Notes: a model not told the origin generated them from the letters alone. Numbered from the stretch's first letter, positions 1 to 11,459 are shown. The stretch: DNA of 64,000 nt from Hymenoscyphus infarciens (GCA_001414345.1 LLCB01000032.1:227866-291865); one strand, 5' to 3'. A program made the numbers and translations.

Positions 1-700
1 AACCCCCCATCAAAAAGTCCAAGAGAAAGGAGAAGGCTGCGATCAGGAACGAAGCTCACGAGTCGCACAGCTTTGGAAGGTGAGCATCAGATATCGCGTG
101 GATTTGCTATCCAGGGTATTCTAACATTGTAACAGCGGGATCGGCACGGATATGATCGACTTTAGAGTTGGGCAAGCCTCAAAACTGTTTCGAGTACACA
201 AGAATATCCTGGATGAAAAGGCACCCTCTTTCTCCACCCGCGCCGCCTTGCTCCCGGATGTAGAGCTTAATATCTTTGGACTCTTCGCCGAGTGGCTCTA
301 CACAGGGGAAATTCAACAAAGTCCAATGTACAAGGGAACAGACCCACATATGGAACGATTCAAGCTGTATGGATTCGCTCTGGAGTTCGACCTTGCGCCG
401 TTGATGGATTATACTCTGAAGGAAGTCATCAAAGGATACAGAGCTTCGCACTCACAGGTGTCTTTGGAAGATGTCAAATACGCCTACACCAACTTTCCAT
501 CTGGGCCTTTTAGGGATTTTGTGTTGCAGTCCTTTCACTTTAGCCTCAGATGCGACAAGTGGTATCTTGACAAGAAGCTTGATGTAAATTACATTGCAAA
601 AGCCGGTCGACTACTCGCTGAATGTGGGACACTTGGGGCGGATCTTATTGCTGCTATGGTATCCAATCCTGTTCGTGATAATGCTAATGACCCGATATGA
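1..700 (+). CDS. BTB/POZ domain protein 1 (5' partial)
   Basis: BTB/POZ proteins are dimerisation and Cullin-3 adaptor proteins; no specific role can be assigned here. Two exons are visible. Exon 1 runs off the left edge and ends at 79. An intron of 56 bp (80-135, GTGAGC..AACAG) follows, then exon 2 at 136-700. The spliced frame gives ..ESHSFGSGIGTDMIDFRVG, and the BTB core follows with FRVHKNIL, then FAEWLYTGE and FKLYGFALEFDL. This is the usual fungal form VDL..F.VHK..L..S..F then ..EYLY.. and ..LYVFADKY. The usual 'S.YF..MF' stretch is replaced by a shorter KAPSFSTRAALLPDVEL. A lysine-rich tract precedes the domain. The true start codon lies outside the window. It is the first of three tandem paralogues. 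Confidence 0.8.
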
Positions 701-1231
701 GTACCTGCAGCGCCTTTTCAGTGGATTTGAGGGTTCTCAGGAGCACGGGGGAATCAAGAAACGCAGGACCAGGAAAGAAACATTTCCGAAAAGTACCAAT
801 TATAACCTGTCAAGGGGCGGAGGGGATTGTCGTGGTGGCCATTATGTACTTCATTCCTGGTGCCACTGTTAAAGGGGTGGATGATGCGATGTATTATAGA
901 ACACCATGATAAGGCTCCTGAAACAATGGTATGAGAGTACTCTCACGGATGCTCCAGTATTCTATAATTCCTCGTTGGTGTCAACGCCTGTGATGTCTGT
1001 ATTGCAAATCAAAAATTGTGTTTTCTCTTCGCTTCGTAGGATATATAACAAATTGATCAGAAGTCGAATAATAAAATAAAGCCAGCTACCTTAGAACCAT
1101 AACCAGATCAAATACTAGTAGAAGTGTGTTGGAGAACTACTGGGTAGCAACTCGTTGTTCTTCTGATTGGAGAGGCAACCGGAAGGTGAGCTTGAGCTAT
1201 GACTATTTTACGATAATCTAACATTTAACAG
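701..1231. other. Spacer between BTB copies 1 and 2, with duplicated 3' flank
   Basis: No convincing gene. A segment near 825-890 (TGTCGTGGTGGCCATTATG and following) is recognisably similar to one near 1995-2050 (TATCATGGTTGGCCATCAG and following), downstream of BTB copy 2. The duplication unit therefore included 3' flanking DNA. The last 46 bases (1186-1231) are the counterpart of the copy 1 intron. Confidence 0.5.
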
Positions 1232-1892
1232 CGCGATCGGTACAGACATTATTGATATCAGCGTCGGGCTAGCTAACACACTCTTTAGAGTACACAAGAA
1301 CATCAAAAGCACTCAAATTCTACACCAGTGCTGTGGAAGAACAGCTATCTTTGGTTTTTTTGTCAATTGGCTCTATACCGGTGAATTATCCTCGGTAGTT
1401 ATAGAAAAAGGCAAGACAAATGAACTTTCAGATATGGAGCAACTGAAACTGTACGGCTTTGGGTTGGCATTCGACCTCGCGGATTTCACTATGGCGAAGT
1501 ACATGGGTGCTCATCGTGGATCTTACGTATCTTTGGAAAGCATCGAATACGCCTACACCAACTTTCCGCCGGGCCCATTTCGTAGGCTCATGGTACATTT
1601 TTTAGCCAAAAACCTCACCGTTAATAGTCCATACGACCGCCGATTTCCCCAGTTTACCGGTCAGTTCGACGAGATCAGGTCCGAGGCTGAAGTTGAGTAC
1701 GCTGCAGATGCTAGCCGATTGCTGGGACAGCTTGAGAGCCTGCGGGGAGAGATCGTTACCTTTATGAGGGATCACGCAAGAGGCAACTACAAGGACGTTC
1801 GCAATATGAATAAGAACCCGCTAAATCTGGATCCATGTTTATTCCCTCTGCACGCCGAGGGTCCCAAGCAGTGCAAGTCAAAGAAAAAGTAA
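1232..1892 (+). pseudogene. BTB/POZ domain paralogue 2, probably decayed
   Basis: This is a diverged tandem copy of the first BTB gene. An intron-like segment at 1186-1231 (GTGAGC..AACAG) joins a short upstream exon to SAIGTDIIDISVG, FRVHKNIKS, FVNWLYTGEL, EQLKLYGFGLAFDL and IEYAYTNFPPGPFR. These match copy 1 segment by segment (copy 1 has VKYAYTNFPSGPFR). Reading upstream in frame from the splice site meets a TAG at 1145-1147 with no ATG in between, so the full BTB frame has no visible start. The middle of the domain is also shortened. The first in-frame ATG (1434) would leave half a domain. It could still be expressed from a distant upstream exon that I cannot see. A functional gene is possible but less likely than a decaying copy. 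Confidence 0.6.
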
Positions 1893-2327
1893 CCTGGAAT
1901 CACCTACGTACCCAGCGAGAAGCCCAAGAAATAACGGGAGGAAGACTCAAGTTCAAAAAGCCTGAAATGACACACTGTCTGGGCAGGAGGAACTATCATG
2001 GTTGGCCATCAGGTGCTCTATTCTGGCTTTCGCCGTTGGGGTGGAATGATGAAACCGCAGACAATTGAAGACGGATGTAGCAGTTAAAGGAGTAGCAACC
2101 AATCGAAGCCTCTTCGGCAAATCCAAAAATCTTGCATCTTTCCGAAATTGTGTGACTGGTTGTTTATTGACATACCTAGGTAGGCTTGAAGACTAATTTC
2201 AGGTACTCTCAAGTCGCTCCTTCCCAGGACACTTTTTCGGAATCACAAAGAGCTTCTCTTCGCCTTTCCGCCCAATGCGCAAAACGACATTTTCTGGAAC
2301 AATATACGAATACATTAAATGACCAAA
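1893..2327. other. Spacer between BTB copies 2 and 3
   Basis: No gene is supported. It holds the duplicated 3' flank of BTB copy 2 (about 1995-2050) and the presumed promoter of copy 3. Confidence 0.4.
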
Positions 2328-3097
2328 ATGGGAAAGAAGAGCATCGAGAAGCCACATGGCTTCGTCGCGTAAGTCATCCCAATCCTTCCTCACACACCTC
2401 CTAACACCCCCCAAGCACATTCGGCCTCCAAATGGTCGACCTCTTCATCGGCCCAACCAAACAACAATTCCGCGTCCACAAAACCCTCCTCTGTAGCCGA
2501 GTAGAATACTTCCATAAAATGTTCTCAAACGGATTCCTCGAAGCGGAAGAAAACTCCGGCTCCCTCCCCGACGAAGATCCCATCGTCTTCGCCCTCTTCC
2601 TCGAATACCTCTACGGTGGAGGCAGACTCAGTCCCGTCGACGTAGGATTGAGCACACAGACCTCTGGCCCTGTTGTTGATCGTATCAAACTCTATGGATT
2701 CGCGGAGAGGATTTGTCTTGTCGAACTCGCGGATTATGTGATGACGAATTTGATTTCGAATCTCAAGTACTATGAGAGGACGCCGAGTCGGGAAGGCATG
2801 ATATTGGCGTACAAGGAGACGAGGGTGGGCAGTCCGTTGAGGAAGTATATGAGTTCGGCGCTGTATTATGTTATGAAGTATGAGACAGAGGATAGTCCTT
2901 GGTCGACGGATGCACTTTGCGAGACGTTGAAGGGGGTGGATGACTTGCTTTTTGATTTGATTGTGGTCACGAGGAAGCATGAAGCTAGTATGCCGGCTGC
3001 GACGAAGAAGTCTGTGGACCCGAGGATTGGATTGAAGTGCCGATTTCACTCGCACCCGGAAAATGCAGAGTGTTCGTTGAAAGGGGATATATTATGA
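2328..3097 (+). CDS. BTB/POZ domain protein 3
   Basis: A complete BTB protein. The start chosen is the ATG at 2328 in CAAAATGG context. Exon 1 (2328-2368, 41 nt) is joined over a 47-bp intron (2369-2415, GTAAGT..CCAAG) to exon 2 (2416-3097). The spliced N-terminus is MGKKSIEKPHGFVATFGLQM followed by VDLFIGPTKQQFRVHKTLLC, the canonical start of fungal BTB domains. SRVEYFHKMFSNGF and FALFLEYLYGGG complete the core, and a helical C-terminal half follows (DRIKLYGFAERICL). The protein is about 234 residues. The domain is better preserved than in the two upstream paralogues, so this is probably the functional member of the cluster. The non-YAG acceptor (AAG) is the weakest part of the model; starting at the exon 2 ATG (2432) would lose only the N-terminal tail. 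Confidence 0.87.
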
Positions 3098-3317
3098 AAG
3101 TATTGGGCTAGGAGAATTGGGCAAGGGAAGGGAGAGGAAAAATTTATAGACTTGAGAGAATCGACAAACGCACAAAGAGAGCTGGGTACAATGTGCATTA
3201 CTTGAATCGAATTAAAATAGTCTGGTTCTGCGGAATTAGCAAAGGGGTTGCAGGATGGAGCTATATTGAAATACACTCATCCTTTTTGATAAAAGTATCA
3301 GTGGAATCATATTTCAA

Positions 3318-4607
3318 TCAAGCTGCCTTCCAACGTTTTCCGCCGCCTTTTTGCCAAAGCCAAACAGCTTCCACAGCATAGACCTTACTACCCTGATGCC
3401 CCCCGGAAGCATTTGCAGCTTCTTCCAGTGTGTCGAGAATTTTGCCCTCTTCTACACACCTCCATAGTCCCATGTTGATCTCGCTATCCTCAGCTCCCCA
3501 CTCGCCTCTGCCCAACCTATACAATAATCTCCCCAAAGTTTGAAAAGCAATACATCTTTGAGCAGGATATGCTGATCTTGCGAGTCTAGCCATCTCTGGA
3601 ACAGTGTACCCTGCAGCCTCCGGTGCTTCTCCGTGATGATGCAGACCTTTGGTGCTGGGCATAGCTCTCGAAATTCTCGGTGGCAACAGACCACCTCGGA
3701 AATCGAAACGGAGAGCCGATGCTGGGAGAGATTCATGAGCCGGATAATATGGAGATTCTTGGTCTGCTATAGAGCCATGCGTGGGTATAGGTGCCATCCA
3801 AGCTAGTTTAGATGGGTCATTGGGCAAATTTGGGAAGTATTTATTATGCAAGTTTTCGAGGAACGAAGGATCGGATGGATCGAGGTCCTGAACAGCTGGT
3901 GGATTTGGGAAATGTATAGCGGGGTCGGAACTCGTAAATTGTGCCAAAGAACCAGTCGCGGGTTCTGCGGGTTTCTCGTCCTCCTCGAATCTCACAGATT
4001 TCTCGGCCGCGACAAGGTTTCCTGCTGGTTTCGGCGCTGTGACAAGTTTTACAGGTTCCTCCATCGCCGGTTTGGCTTTCCTCACGTCCTCTTCGCGCCA
4101 AGAAGGAGGCTCTATGCCAGTATCCCCACGACCCTCATCCAGATTCGCCTTTCTCAGGAATCGTTCGATCAAAGATGGATTCAAGCCAGCAAGAAGCTCT
4201 TGTCTTTCCTCCTCAATTTCTTCTGTCGACATCGCATCCAACTTCTTCTTATTCTCCTCGTCGATCCGTCGTCGCTCCTCGGCATCAAAACCATCATTCC
4301 GAGGGTCGCGAGGCGCTGGTCGCAGGGGGACTTGTGCTGTCTGCGTTTCGACCTTTGGATCCGCAGGCGCTGCAACTGCTCCTCTCTGCTGCTTGAATGC
4401 AGATATCTTCGTCCTCTTCTTGTGTTCAGGGAAGCCAGTCGGGGTGCTCTTCATTCTCGGCGCGGAAGGAGGGGCAACTTCGCGTTCTTGGATATCGCCG
4501 ATGAAGGGGAGGGTCGGGAAGCCATTTGAGGGTAATATAGAAGGCGAAGCGCGCTCGTCTTCATCGTCCGAGAGGTCGACCATAAATCGTTGTCCGCGTA
4601 AATCCAT
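3318..4607 (-). CDS. RBA50/RPAP1-like: RNA polymerase II-associated protein 1-like (Rba50 family)
   Basis: RPAP1/Rba50 proteins help assemble RNA polymerase II and hand it to the nuclear import machinery. This is a single exon of 429 residues, close to yeast Rba50. The acidic N-terminus MDLRGQRFMVDLSDDEDER is followed by basic, disordered sequence. The RPAP1 N-terminal motif is seen as EIEEERQELLAGLNPSLIER followed by FLRKAN (about residues 130-155). The conserved C-terminal RPAP1 block is seen as LRFDFRGGLLPPR..TKGLHHHGEAPEAAGYTVPEMARLARS, then QRCIAFQTLGRLLYRLGRG (about residues 300-375). A YFPNLPNDPSKLAWM motif lies between, as in the family. No introns or lesions are seen. It is convergent with BTB gene 3, with 220 bp between the stops. 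Confidence 0.92.
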   Translation of the reverse strand: MDLRGQRFMVDLSDDEDERASPSILPSNGFPTLPFIGDIQEREVAPPSAPRMKSTPTGFPEHKKRTKISAFKQQRGAVAAPADPKVETQTAQVPLRPAPRDPRNDGFDAEERRRIDEENKKKLDAMSTEEIEEERQELLAGLNPSLIERFLRKANLDEGRGDTGIEPPSWREEDVRKAKPAMEEPVKLVTAPKPAGNLVAAEKSVRFEEDEKPAEPATGSLAQFTSSDPAIHFPNPPAVQDLDPSDPSFLENLHNKYFPNLPNDPSKLAWMAPIPTHGSIADQESPYYPAHESLPASALRFDFRGGLLPPRISRAMPSTKGLHHHGEAPEAAGYTVPEMARLARSAYPAQRCIAFQTLGRLLYRLGRGEWGAEDSEINMGLWRCVEEGKILDTLEEAANASGGHQGSKVYAVEAVWLWQKGGGKRWKAA

Positions 4608-6242
4608 CTTGTTGTTGGGGTTGTTTGGTTGCTTCGAGGGAGGAAGAGCTCTAAAATTTAATCAGATGCTTATCTAATCTCCAGCCCCGCTATTTTGCGC
4701 TCGCTAAACCCCTTTTCACTTCTTTTCAACTTCACTTCACTTCCAATACTTGACTGTAGAAGTACTCAAGTTCCACCGGAAATATAGAAAGCATGAATAA
4801 GCATGCAACTACGACAACTTTCTCGCAGAAAATTCTCAATTTTTTGAACTGCTCATCCTATGTAACGAGTGCCGAAAGATTTCTAGGCAGACTGTGAATA
4901 TTTTGTTAGAAACATGAAAAGCTAGCTACTCGATATCGTAGACCACAACGCAAGGTAGCTTGCGAATACCGTGAGGCGCGTGTCTATGAGAAGAAAATAG
5001 AAGCTTCTTTGCACTAATTACTTGCTTGGGGTGCAAGATGCGATATTTACTTCCATGATCAAGGGGTCTTAATTATCATTTCGCATTTCAACATTGCCAG
5101 ATGTGTTTTCCTTCTATCGTCCGTCTTTCTTAAGTATTCATCCTACTGCAATTGCGAACCGTGCTAGAATGGTTGTTCTCCGCCTGCTCACTCACATCAA
5201 ACATCACAACTTCCAAGGCCAAAAGCGAACTTCAAGTACTGTTTTCTCAGCAAGTACTTTTCATCATTCCCACTGAGGCGCTCCTATGCTTCCACAGCAA
5301 CAAACAAGCAAAAGTGCGCACTCCGTCTTGTACACGTCTTGAAGGCCGGATCCGTGAGCTGGAGGTTGTGGCGGTGCGAATCCTCGGGTAATTCAGTCCA
5401 ATGGAAAAGTACCAAAACAACCCAGACCCACCCACCACCACCTCGCCCCCACAAGTTATCATAACCACACTTAGCAAGTACCATTGCATCAATTAGCAGG
5501 TTTCTTGCCCGGTAGTGCGATGGTGGCATCGACAACTGGGGTCAACTCTGGGAGTGCTCGCAAACCTGGATCTAGGTCTACTCGGGGAGTAGTGTCAGCT
5601 CTGGGAGCCCGGATCGATTGATACGCCATGGACCCGTTGGAATTACCAAAAAATAGTAAAACTCAGTTCGTCTGGTTTTCTAACCTTGGTGGACTCATTG
5701 TCCCAGGAAATTTTTGCTAGTTTTACCTTTGCTATTTTGGCGTTGGGAAATTCCATGTTGTTGTTTTCTTGGCGCGTTTGGGCAACGCGCTGTGAACTTC
5801 GTTTTCCTTTCATTTTTTCCTGACCCAACTGGCTATTGGGAACAAGTCCTTTTAGTTTCTTCCCAAAGGCAAAATCTCTCATGCAACGTGAATTGCGAGA
5901 TGTAGTAAATTGAAATAATTGGAAACCCCTCGCTTAGAAAGTTTTCAAGTGATATGAGCGGCTACCTATTAGCTCAAGTGCTCGTTATTGCTGCTGGAGG
6001 AACAGCCTCGCGCCTTTCTTGTTTTGTGAACCACAACGAACTTTAAACTCTTTCCCGACCTCAAAATCTTAACCACAACACAACGTCTGGACACCGTCGG
6101 AAAGCTTCGAGTCAATTTAACACAATCCCAAAATCGTCGCTGTCTAATCCAATCGAGCGCGACCTTTTTTCTATGCTCATCGCAGCCTTGAGACAAGACC
6201 ATCGAGGTGCTCCCTCCCGTATCCCAAAGCAGGAAGCCCACC
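4608..6242. other. Divergent intergenic region, RPAP1-like to coiled-coil gene
   Basis: It carries two promoters facing away from each other. Short open frames here are on both strands, overlap each other and resemble no family. Nothing else is recognised. Confidence 0.4.
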
Positions 6243-7093
6243 ATGAATGTTCGTCCCTCCATGGTTCTTGCCACATTTGCGCAGAGAGTCTAACAATATT
6301 GCCACAGAACCAACACAATTACCCAATGGTCTACAACCCGCCAACCGCCCAATACTTCAACCCTCAGATGCCTCAAGGCGTTCAACAACAACAATACATG
6401 TACCAGCAACCAACGTACCAATACACTCCGGGACGATATGTGAACAACTTGGGAGCCCCCACGCACGTCAATCCCAACAATGCGCCATACCAAGGACAAC
6501 CTACCCAACCGTCCGGCCCTCAAATGGCGTATCAACAACCTCAAACAACACCTTTCGACACAATCTACTTGCAAGATATCTATGGCAAACTCGAAAGTTT
6601 GAAACGCGCTTTTGAGGGCGTACACAGTGTTCAACAAGACGCTCTCGAAAAGGCGGCGACGGATAAGACAAGAATCACCAAGTTAGAAGGTGAGGTTGCG
6701 AAGTTGAAAGCGGAGCTTGACGTTGTGAAATTACGACAAGTGCCTGATTCTGGGTCACTTCCGACAATCGCTCTCAAGAACCCACTTTCCAAGGAAGGGG
6801 AAACAGAGGTTGCGAAGGCGAGGAAAGCACTGAACGGGCCGCCTAAAGTCACTGGGTATAAATTGTCCGGCTTACTCAAGAATCTTGGGGAGGAAATATC
6901 ACAGGAAGAAATTACTGATCCTGGATCTCTTCCAGCAATTACTCTCGGTCGTGCACTTTCTGAGGAAGGGGAAATTGAGGATGACAAATCGGAGAAGGAA
7001 TATTCGAGGCGAAGGACAAGACAAAGTACAAGGGCAAATAAGGTTGAGGTTGGAAACGCGCGCAAGAGGATCAAGCGCGAGAAGTCCGACTAA
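6243..7093 (+). CDS. Gln/Pro-rich N-terminus, coiled-coil hypothetical protein
   Basis: The function is not recognised. I model the start as the ATG at 6243, which sits in a near-perfect Kozak context (CCCACCATGAAT). Exon 1 is then only ATG AAT. A 59-bp intron at 6249-6307 (GTTCGT..CTAAC..CACAG) follows. Exon 2 (6308-7093) continues in frame as NNQHNYPMVYNPPTAQYFN. Evidence for the intron is the CTAAC branch-like site 15 nt before a CAG acceptor, and the fact that unspliced translation from 6243 stops after 16 codons. The protein (about 264 residues) has a Q/P/Y-rich low-complexity first 80 residues, then a coiled coil (YGKLESLKRAFEGVHSVQQD.. ITKLEGEVAKLKAELDVVKL), two similar degenerate motifs (PDSGSLPTIALKNPLSKEGE and TDPGSLPAITLGRALSEEGE) and a basic, NLS-like tail ending RKRIKREKSD. 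An alternative is translation from the ATG at 6326 with 6243 as a uORF. Confidence 0.65.
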
Positions 7094-8783
7094 ACCAAAC
7101 CTTTCTTTCGCTGCTGATCGGCGTCGTTACGACTGAAGTTGAGCATTGCAATCTGCCAAGTATTAACATGGCATAGGGACTGGATGGCTACTGGTAATGG
7201 GAGGGGATGATTCTTGCGTTAAGAGCCATTCATGTCGCATTTTCATGTTTGGAAGACCGTACATTGTGTATAGCTATGGCTATGAGGTCCCGAGATGCTA
7301 TCCAATACAGTTTTAGCAAGCCGCTCAGACCTAAATTTGCCAAGTGTATGTAAAACCATGTCAAGTAAAGAGTCATAAGACATTTGTATTAAGACGTGGA
7401 AAGGTAACATCCAGCAAAAGGAGTTTTAACCTAAAAATCACTAAAAATTATATTAAAAACAGCGATTAACACCTCCTCCACCTTCTTAGGGAAATTCCCT
7501 CCCTTGCAAATTCAATGCTTTTCCACCAACAACCTAGAAACATGACCACCGGTTCTCTCGATATTTTCAAGACATTTTCCTTTACAACAGTCAAGGTGTA
7601 CAGGTAAGTTATCATTTTAATCTGACAAGTATAAAATCTGGGCTTTAGAAGAGAAGATAAAAGGCTTTTAATTTTTAATTTTAGTCAGTTATCTACTAAA
7701 AATTTTCACGACTTGCAACAAATCATGCGGGTCAATCCAAAAGGAGTTATCACCCATTAGGTCGTATGGCCTACCAAGCCTATGGCTATCGAGCTATAAA
7801 AGATAAAAGCAAAAGAGCAATATTCTCCCCCAGCTGCTAGCTTGTTCTGAGAAGAAATGTACTGGAACAGCCACACGCTTCATCAGCAAGACGTTTCTGT
7901 ATATATGATGTTCTTGGAAGTTGAATTGGTAGGCTCACTTTTGAAACAATTTGTTTGGTGTGTGAAGGTAGAGGAGGTGTGGGTTTTTCAGAAAGAGTGG
8001 CTTGATGAGAGGAGATCATGGGGTTTTTAAGTAATAATATATGTAACGAATTGAATGAAAGAACCATATTGCAATCTAAGAAGATAGAGGCGATGAAGGA
8101 TTAAGCGAGGTGATTCATTTGGTATTATTCTTTGCCGATTCTAAAGTATTCCTTGTAGTTAAACTTTCCAGATAAGTGGTTTGAAGCTAACTACTTGCCG
8201 CTTTCAGCGCCAAGCTACACATGGAGGGTACCCTTGAATCTCGTTTTCCACGAGTTTTAGTCCTAATTTGGAGTTTTGTTGCAAGTCATTGTAGCTTTTC
8301 GGCTGCTAGTGGCACTATTCGGGAATTTCGTTGCATGTGGTTAAAATTATTCGATCAAATCCTCCACTTTTCTCACCCGACGCCTGTTATTCCAGTCACG
8401 TTTTTAACACTTTGTATATTTTTAGACAAGAGGAAATGATCTTCCATCTTACTTTGACTTGGAACAAGACATGTATGAAAAAGATTCGATAGCATAGTTC
8501 CCGGGTTAGGTGTTCAGATTGCTCTTTTTAACTTCAAATGAGGTTACAAATCTTACTCTTTCCAAACCCTTTCTTATTGACTTCTGCTCTTCGATTCCAT
8601 TTTAAGAAAATTTGGGGTAATTATGAACAACAAATTGCGAAATCGCCTCCACCCGCTCTTTCACCCTAGTCTGCGACCCCTCATTAACCCCCTTTTTCCC
8701 TCTCATAAACAAAAAACCCATCTCCGGAAAGACAGGGGCAAAAAGCATAACTGCAAGTACCTGTCCAAAAGTCTACTGGTCGT
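7094..8783. other. AT-rich intergenic stretch
   Basis: No gene is supported. The sequence is AT-rich with short overlapping frames on both strands and no domain signal. Confidence 0.4.
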
Positions 8784-9575
8784 CTACATAGACGTTAACG
8801 TATTTCCCGCCAGACTTCTTTGAATACCCCTCAATCTCAGAGCCCCCCAAAATTGCGGGATGGTAAGGAGGAAAATGACAATGCACCAAGCGAATGTAAG
8901 ATATGTCACGTGATTGTTTCGCTCGAGAATGGATGAGATTTTGGACTGCAATTTTCCGATGGAGGAGGACAAGATGCCGAGGACGATGAATAAGAGTAAA
9001 CTGAAGAGAGTGAACCAGCAGCTCCGAACCCAGACAAAATGTTTTGTACCCCTGCGCTCACAGTTTCCACACCCGTCAAACAAAGTACATTCAATTTCTC
9101 CCAGTCCTCATTCGTGACAAGTGTCACTCCCCCCTCTCCAGCCCCCTCTCTTATCTGACTCGGGTGCAAATTCCTCAATCATCTGTGAGATAAACGTATA
9201 AAAAAACAAAACCTAACAACCGGAAGACAGAAAGAAGGGGTACCCAGATCTGGTATTTTCGATGGTATGTATCTAAAACTACGAGAGTGTATAGTAATAG
9301 GAGCATACTCAGTAAGGCAATAGCCCAGGTAACCTGTGTCGTGAAACCACCAAGTCCATTGGCACTAACCCCGAAATCGCGACGTACGAGTACACAGGCG
9401 ATTTGTATGCTCACAGCAAAAAGAACCCTGCTGGGTCGAAGAATACAGAACAGCCCTTTTTCAAAATTGGTTTAAACCTTGAGAGTTTCGGTGATAGCAA
9501 TCGAAGTGTTGTGAGACTGAGTGCGAAAAATAGTCCGAGCATTGATTGCACGGAATACCCGACAGTATTCAGCAT
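8784..9575 (-). pseudogene. Fungal multi-pass membrane protein, frameshifted remnant
   Basis: The minus strand carries a clear membrane-protein sequence broken across all three frames. Reading 5' to 3' the pieces are: MLNTVGYSVQSMLGLFFALS to FFDPAGFFLL; then, after an apparent 2-base TG duplication near 9412, SIQIACVLVRRDFGVSANGL with TWAIALLSMLLLLYTLVVL; then a shift to SQMIEEFAP near 9180; then an extra C near 9165 to SQIREGAGEGGVTLVTNEDW with KLNVLCLTGVETVSAG; then a further shift to WFTLFSLLLFIVLGILSSS and FAWCIVIFLLTIPQFWGALR, with the stop at 8784. Read together these resemble an uncharacterised fungal integral membrane family with the order FF(D/E)..FF..SIQIAC, GG(V/I)T..EW..LNVLCL and PQ(F/L)WG.LRLRGIQ. 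At least three or four indels separate them, so it is dead. Hydrophobic fragments further upstream (10093-10848, minus) may be more of the same gene. Confidence 0.7.
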
Positions 9576-11459
9576 ATTCTTTTTTCACTATGTCACCTCA
9601 AGTGTCGCTCCTACTGCAGAACAAACCATAACTTGGAACCCTAACCGTCCATGTAATGTATTGACGGATGCATTTTTCATCTGCAAGTCGGAAACATCAG
9701 ACTTTTTGTCGTTGCAAGCAAATTTGCAATGATCATGCATTTGTACCCATACTGCCACTATTGCTTCGACATATGTGTACTTCGAGGAGGCAGCGTCATT
9801 ATGTTTGAGCTACCAGCTGACTGCGGCACCAACATCCTTCCTGTAGACTAGCTTTGCTGGGCTTTGCAGCCCCTTGGTTTCGTACACGAGTTAGAGTACT
9901 ACTCAGAAGCAGAACAAAAGCTTTTCTCTAACAAGATCAGAAAGTGTTCCGCCTCTAACATTAACAGCAACTTGGGGCAGTCCTCTCCAACAAGCACGGG
10001 CCCAAACGTTGGAGGTGGAAAGGGAATGCAAGTGAGATCTTAGTCATGTCGACCTACTACTAAGCTTACCGGGAAATAGCTTTTACCACACCTCAAATTG
10101 CTGGAGGTATGGGTATACTAGCAGGCTTAGCGTTGCAGCGATGTACTCCCACCAAAAACATTCTAACATCTAACACAGTATTTATGCTAGACACAAAAGA
10201 AGAAAAACTCGGCGACCACATGTATCCTAGAGAATTCGCCAACCAAAGGTAAATATTTCGAAATAACCAACTCCAACCAGAACAGGCGAACAAAACATCA
10301 AGGATATTGGCCTGGCACCCAACAGGAGTACAAGGATCCATCTCGAAAACAGCGAAGAAAGTGACGAGTAGTGTATGAACGATTCTGGAGTATCCAAATG
10401 TCAAATGATTGTTTAAACGAGGCCAGCTCAAAGAACAACCAAAACTCTGCGGAACCCGCTGAAACAAGAGAGAGGACATGGGTACGCAGATTGATGATAC
10501 GGACTCTAAACATGCTCTCTCGTCTAGTCAAGAACAGCTTGTTCAATCACCTGGATGTTTGAGTGGTACAACGAGCAACGTTGCTGGCTTCGAAAAGACA
10601 ACCCGTTACATCGCCACCGGTTCGAGTTCTGGTCGTCTTTTCAAAGAGCACTGATTCGATTCGACGCGCAAAATACTGCGTTGAATTTCGCCAAACTGAC
10701 GGTATAAAAAAGACGACACGAGTGCGATGCTCAAGATGATGATTTTTGCTCCAAGCCACGACCCCCCAGAAGAATCAGGACAACAATTCCATCTATCGAG
10801 GTTTGGTGTCACCAGCAATTCGGCGTGATCCAAGCAACCAGCAACCACCTGATCATCGTTCTAGCATTTTAGCATAGATAAGGAACACGCCAGTGGTGCT
10901 GACGGAACTGCCGTTGTCAGCGCATGCGGTAGTTCATCCTTTAGGGATAACATGCATCATAGAATTTCATCAGCTACGATAAACAACAATAATAACAGCC
11001 ATACAGAGAGTTTTAAGAAGCTGGAGAGGATGACTCAGCCGCCGGTTCTTTGCACTTTACACCGAGGGTCGACCGAAACATCAAATTCTGCAATACGCCA
11101 CCCAACACAACACTATCAACAGCATTAAAAATCCAGGAATGGCCCATATATTCTCCTCAAAAGTGAAAAGCTCGGTTGATTCCGATGCCTTGAATAACCG
11201 TATTCCGCATTTTCCCCACCCCACACCAAGGGGGTTTTCGTGGCCTGGAGCCAATTTTTTTCTACTACCCTACCCGCTTCTCCTGTGTAACTAATCCTAC
11301 TAGGACCCACCTATCTCTCCACCCGTCATAGCTTTTTAGAAAGATTTTCTCTGCTCTGAGTCTTACTTTTTTTTACTATATAATCATCGCGAGAGTTCCT
11401 CTTCTTTTAAAGGTTTATGTTCTTGCTATATTCTTATTAACGACTTTACAATTTCCATC
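9576..11459. other. Intergenic, possible further remnants of the membrane gene
   Basis: Minus-strand frames at 10093-10479 (hydrophobic, with CSGWSWLFRNIYLWLANSLG) and 10606-10848 (WLGAKIIILSIALVSSFLY) look like isolated transmembrane pieces. They may be the 5' part of the wrecked gene at 8784-9575 or a second decayed gene. I cannot join them. The last kilobase before 11460 includes a T-rich, pyrimidine-rich leader typical of a fungal promoter and 5' UTR for the permease. Confidence 0.35.

Noticed and set aside
3846..4677. Large plus-strand frames opposite the RPAP1-like gene
   Set aside because: Antisense shadows of a well-supported single-exon gene with two conserved domains.
7837..8439. 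Short ORFs on both strands at 7837-8067 and 8221-8439
   Set aside because: No homology signal, no splice context, AT-rich background.
10600..10640. Possible tRNA (GGTTCGAGTTC)
   Set aside because: Flanking bases do not form a T-stem and no cloverleaf can be built.
10093..10848. Minus-strand hydrophobic frames as an independent gene
   Set aside because: No start, splice model or family match; at most remnants of the membrane gene downstream.
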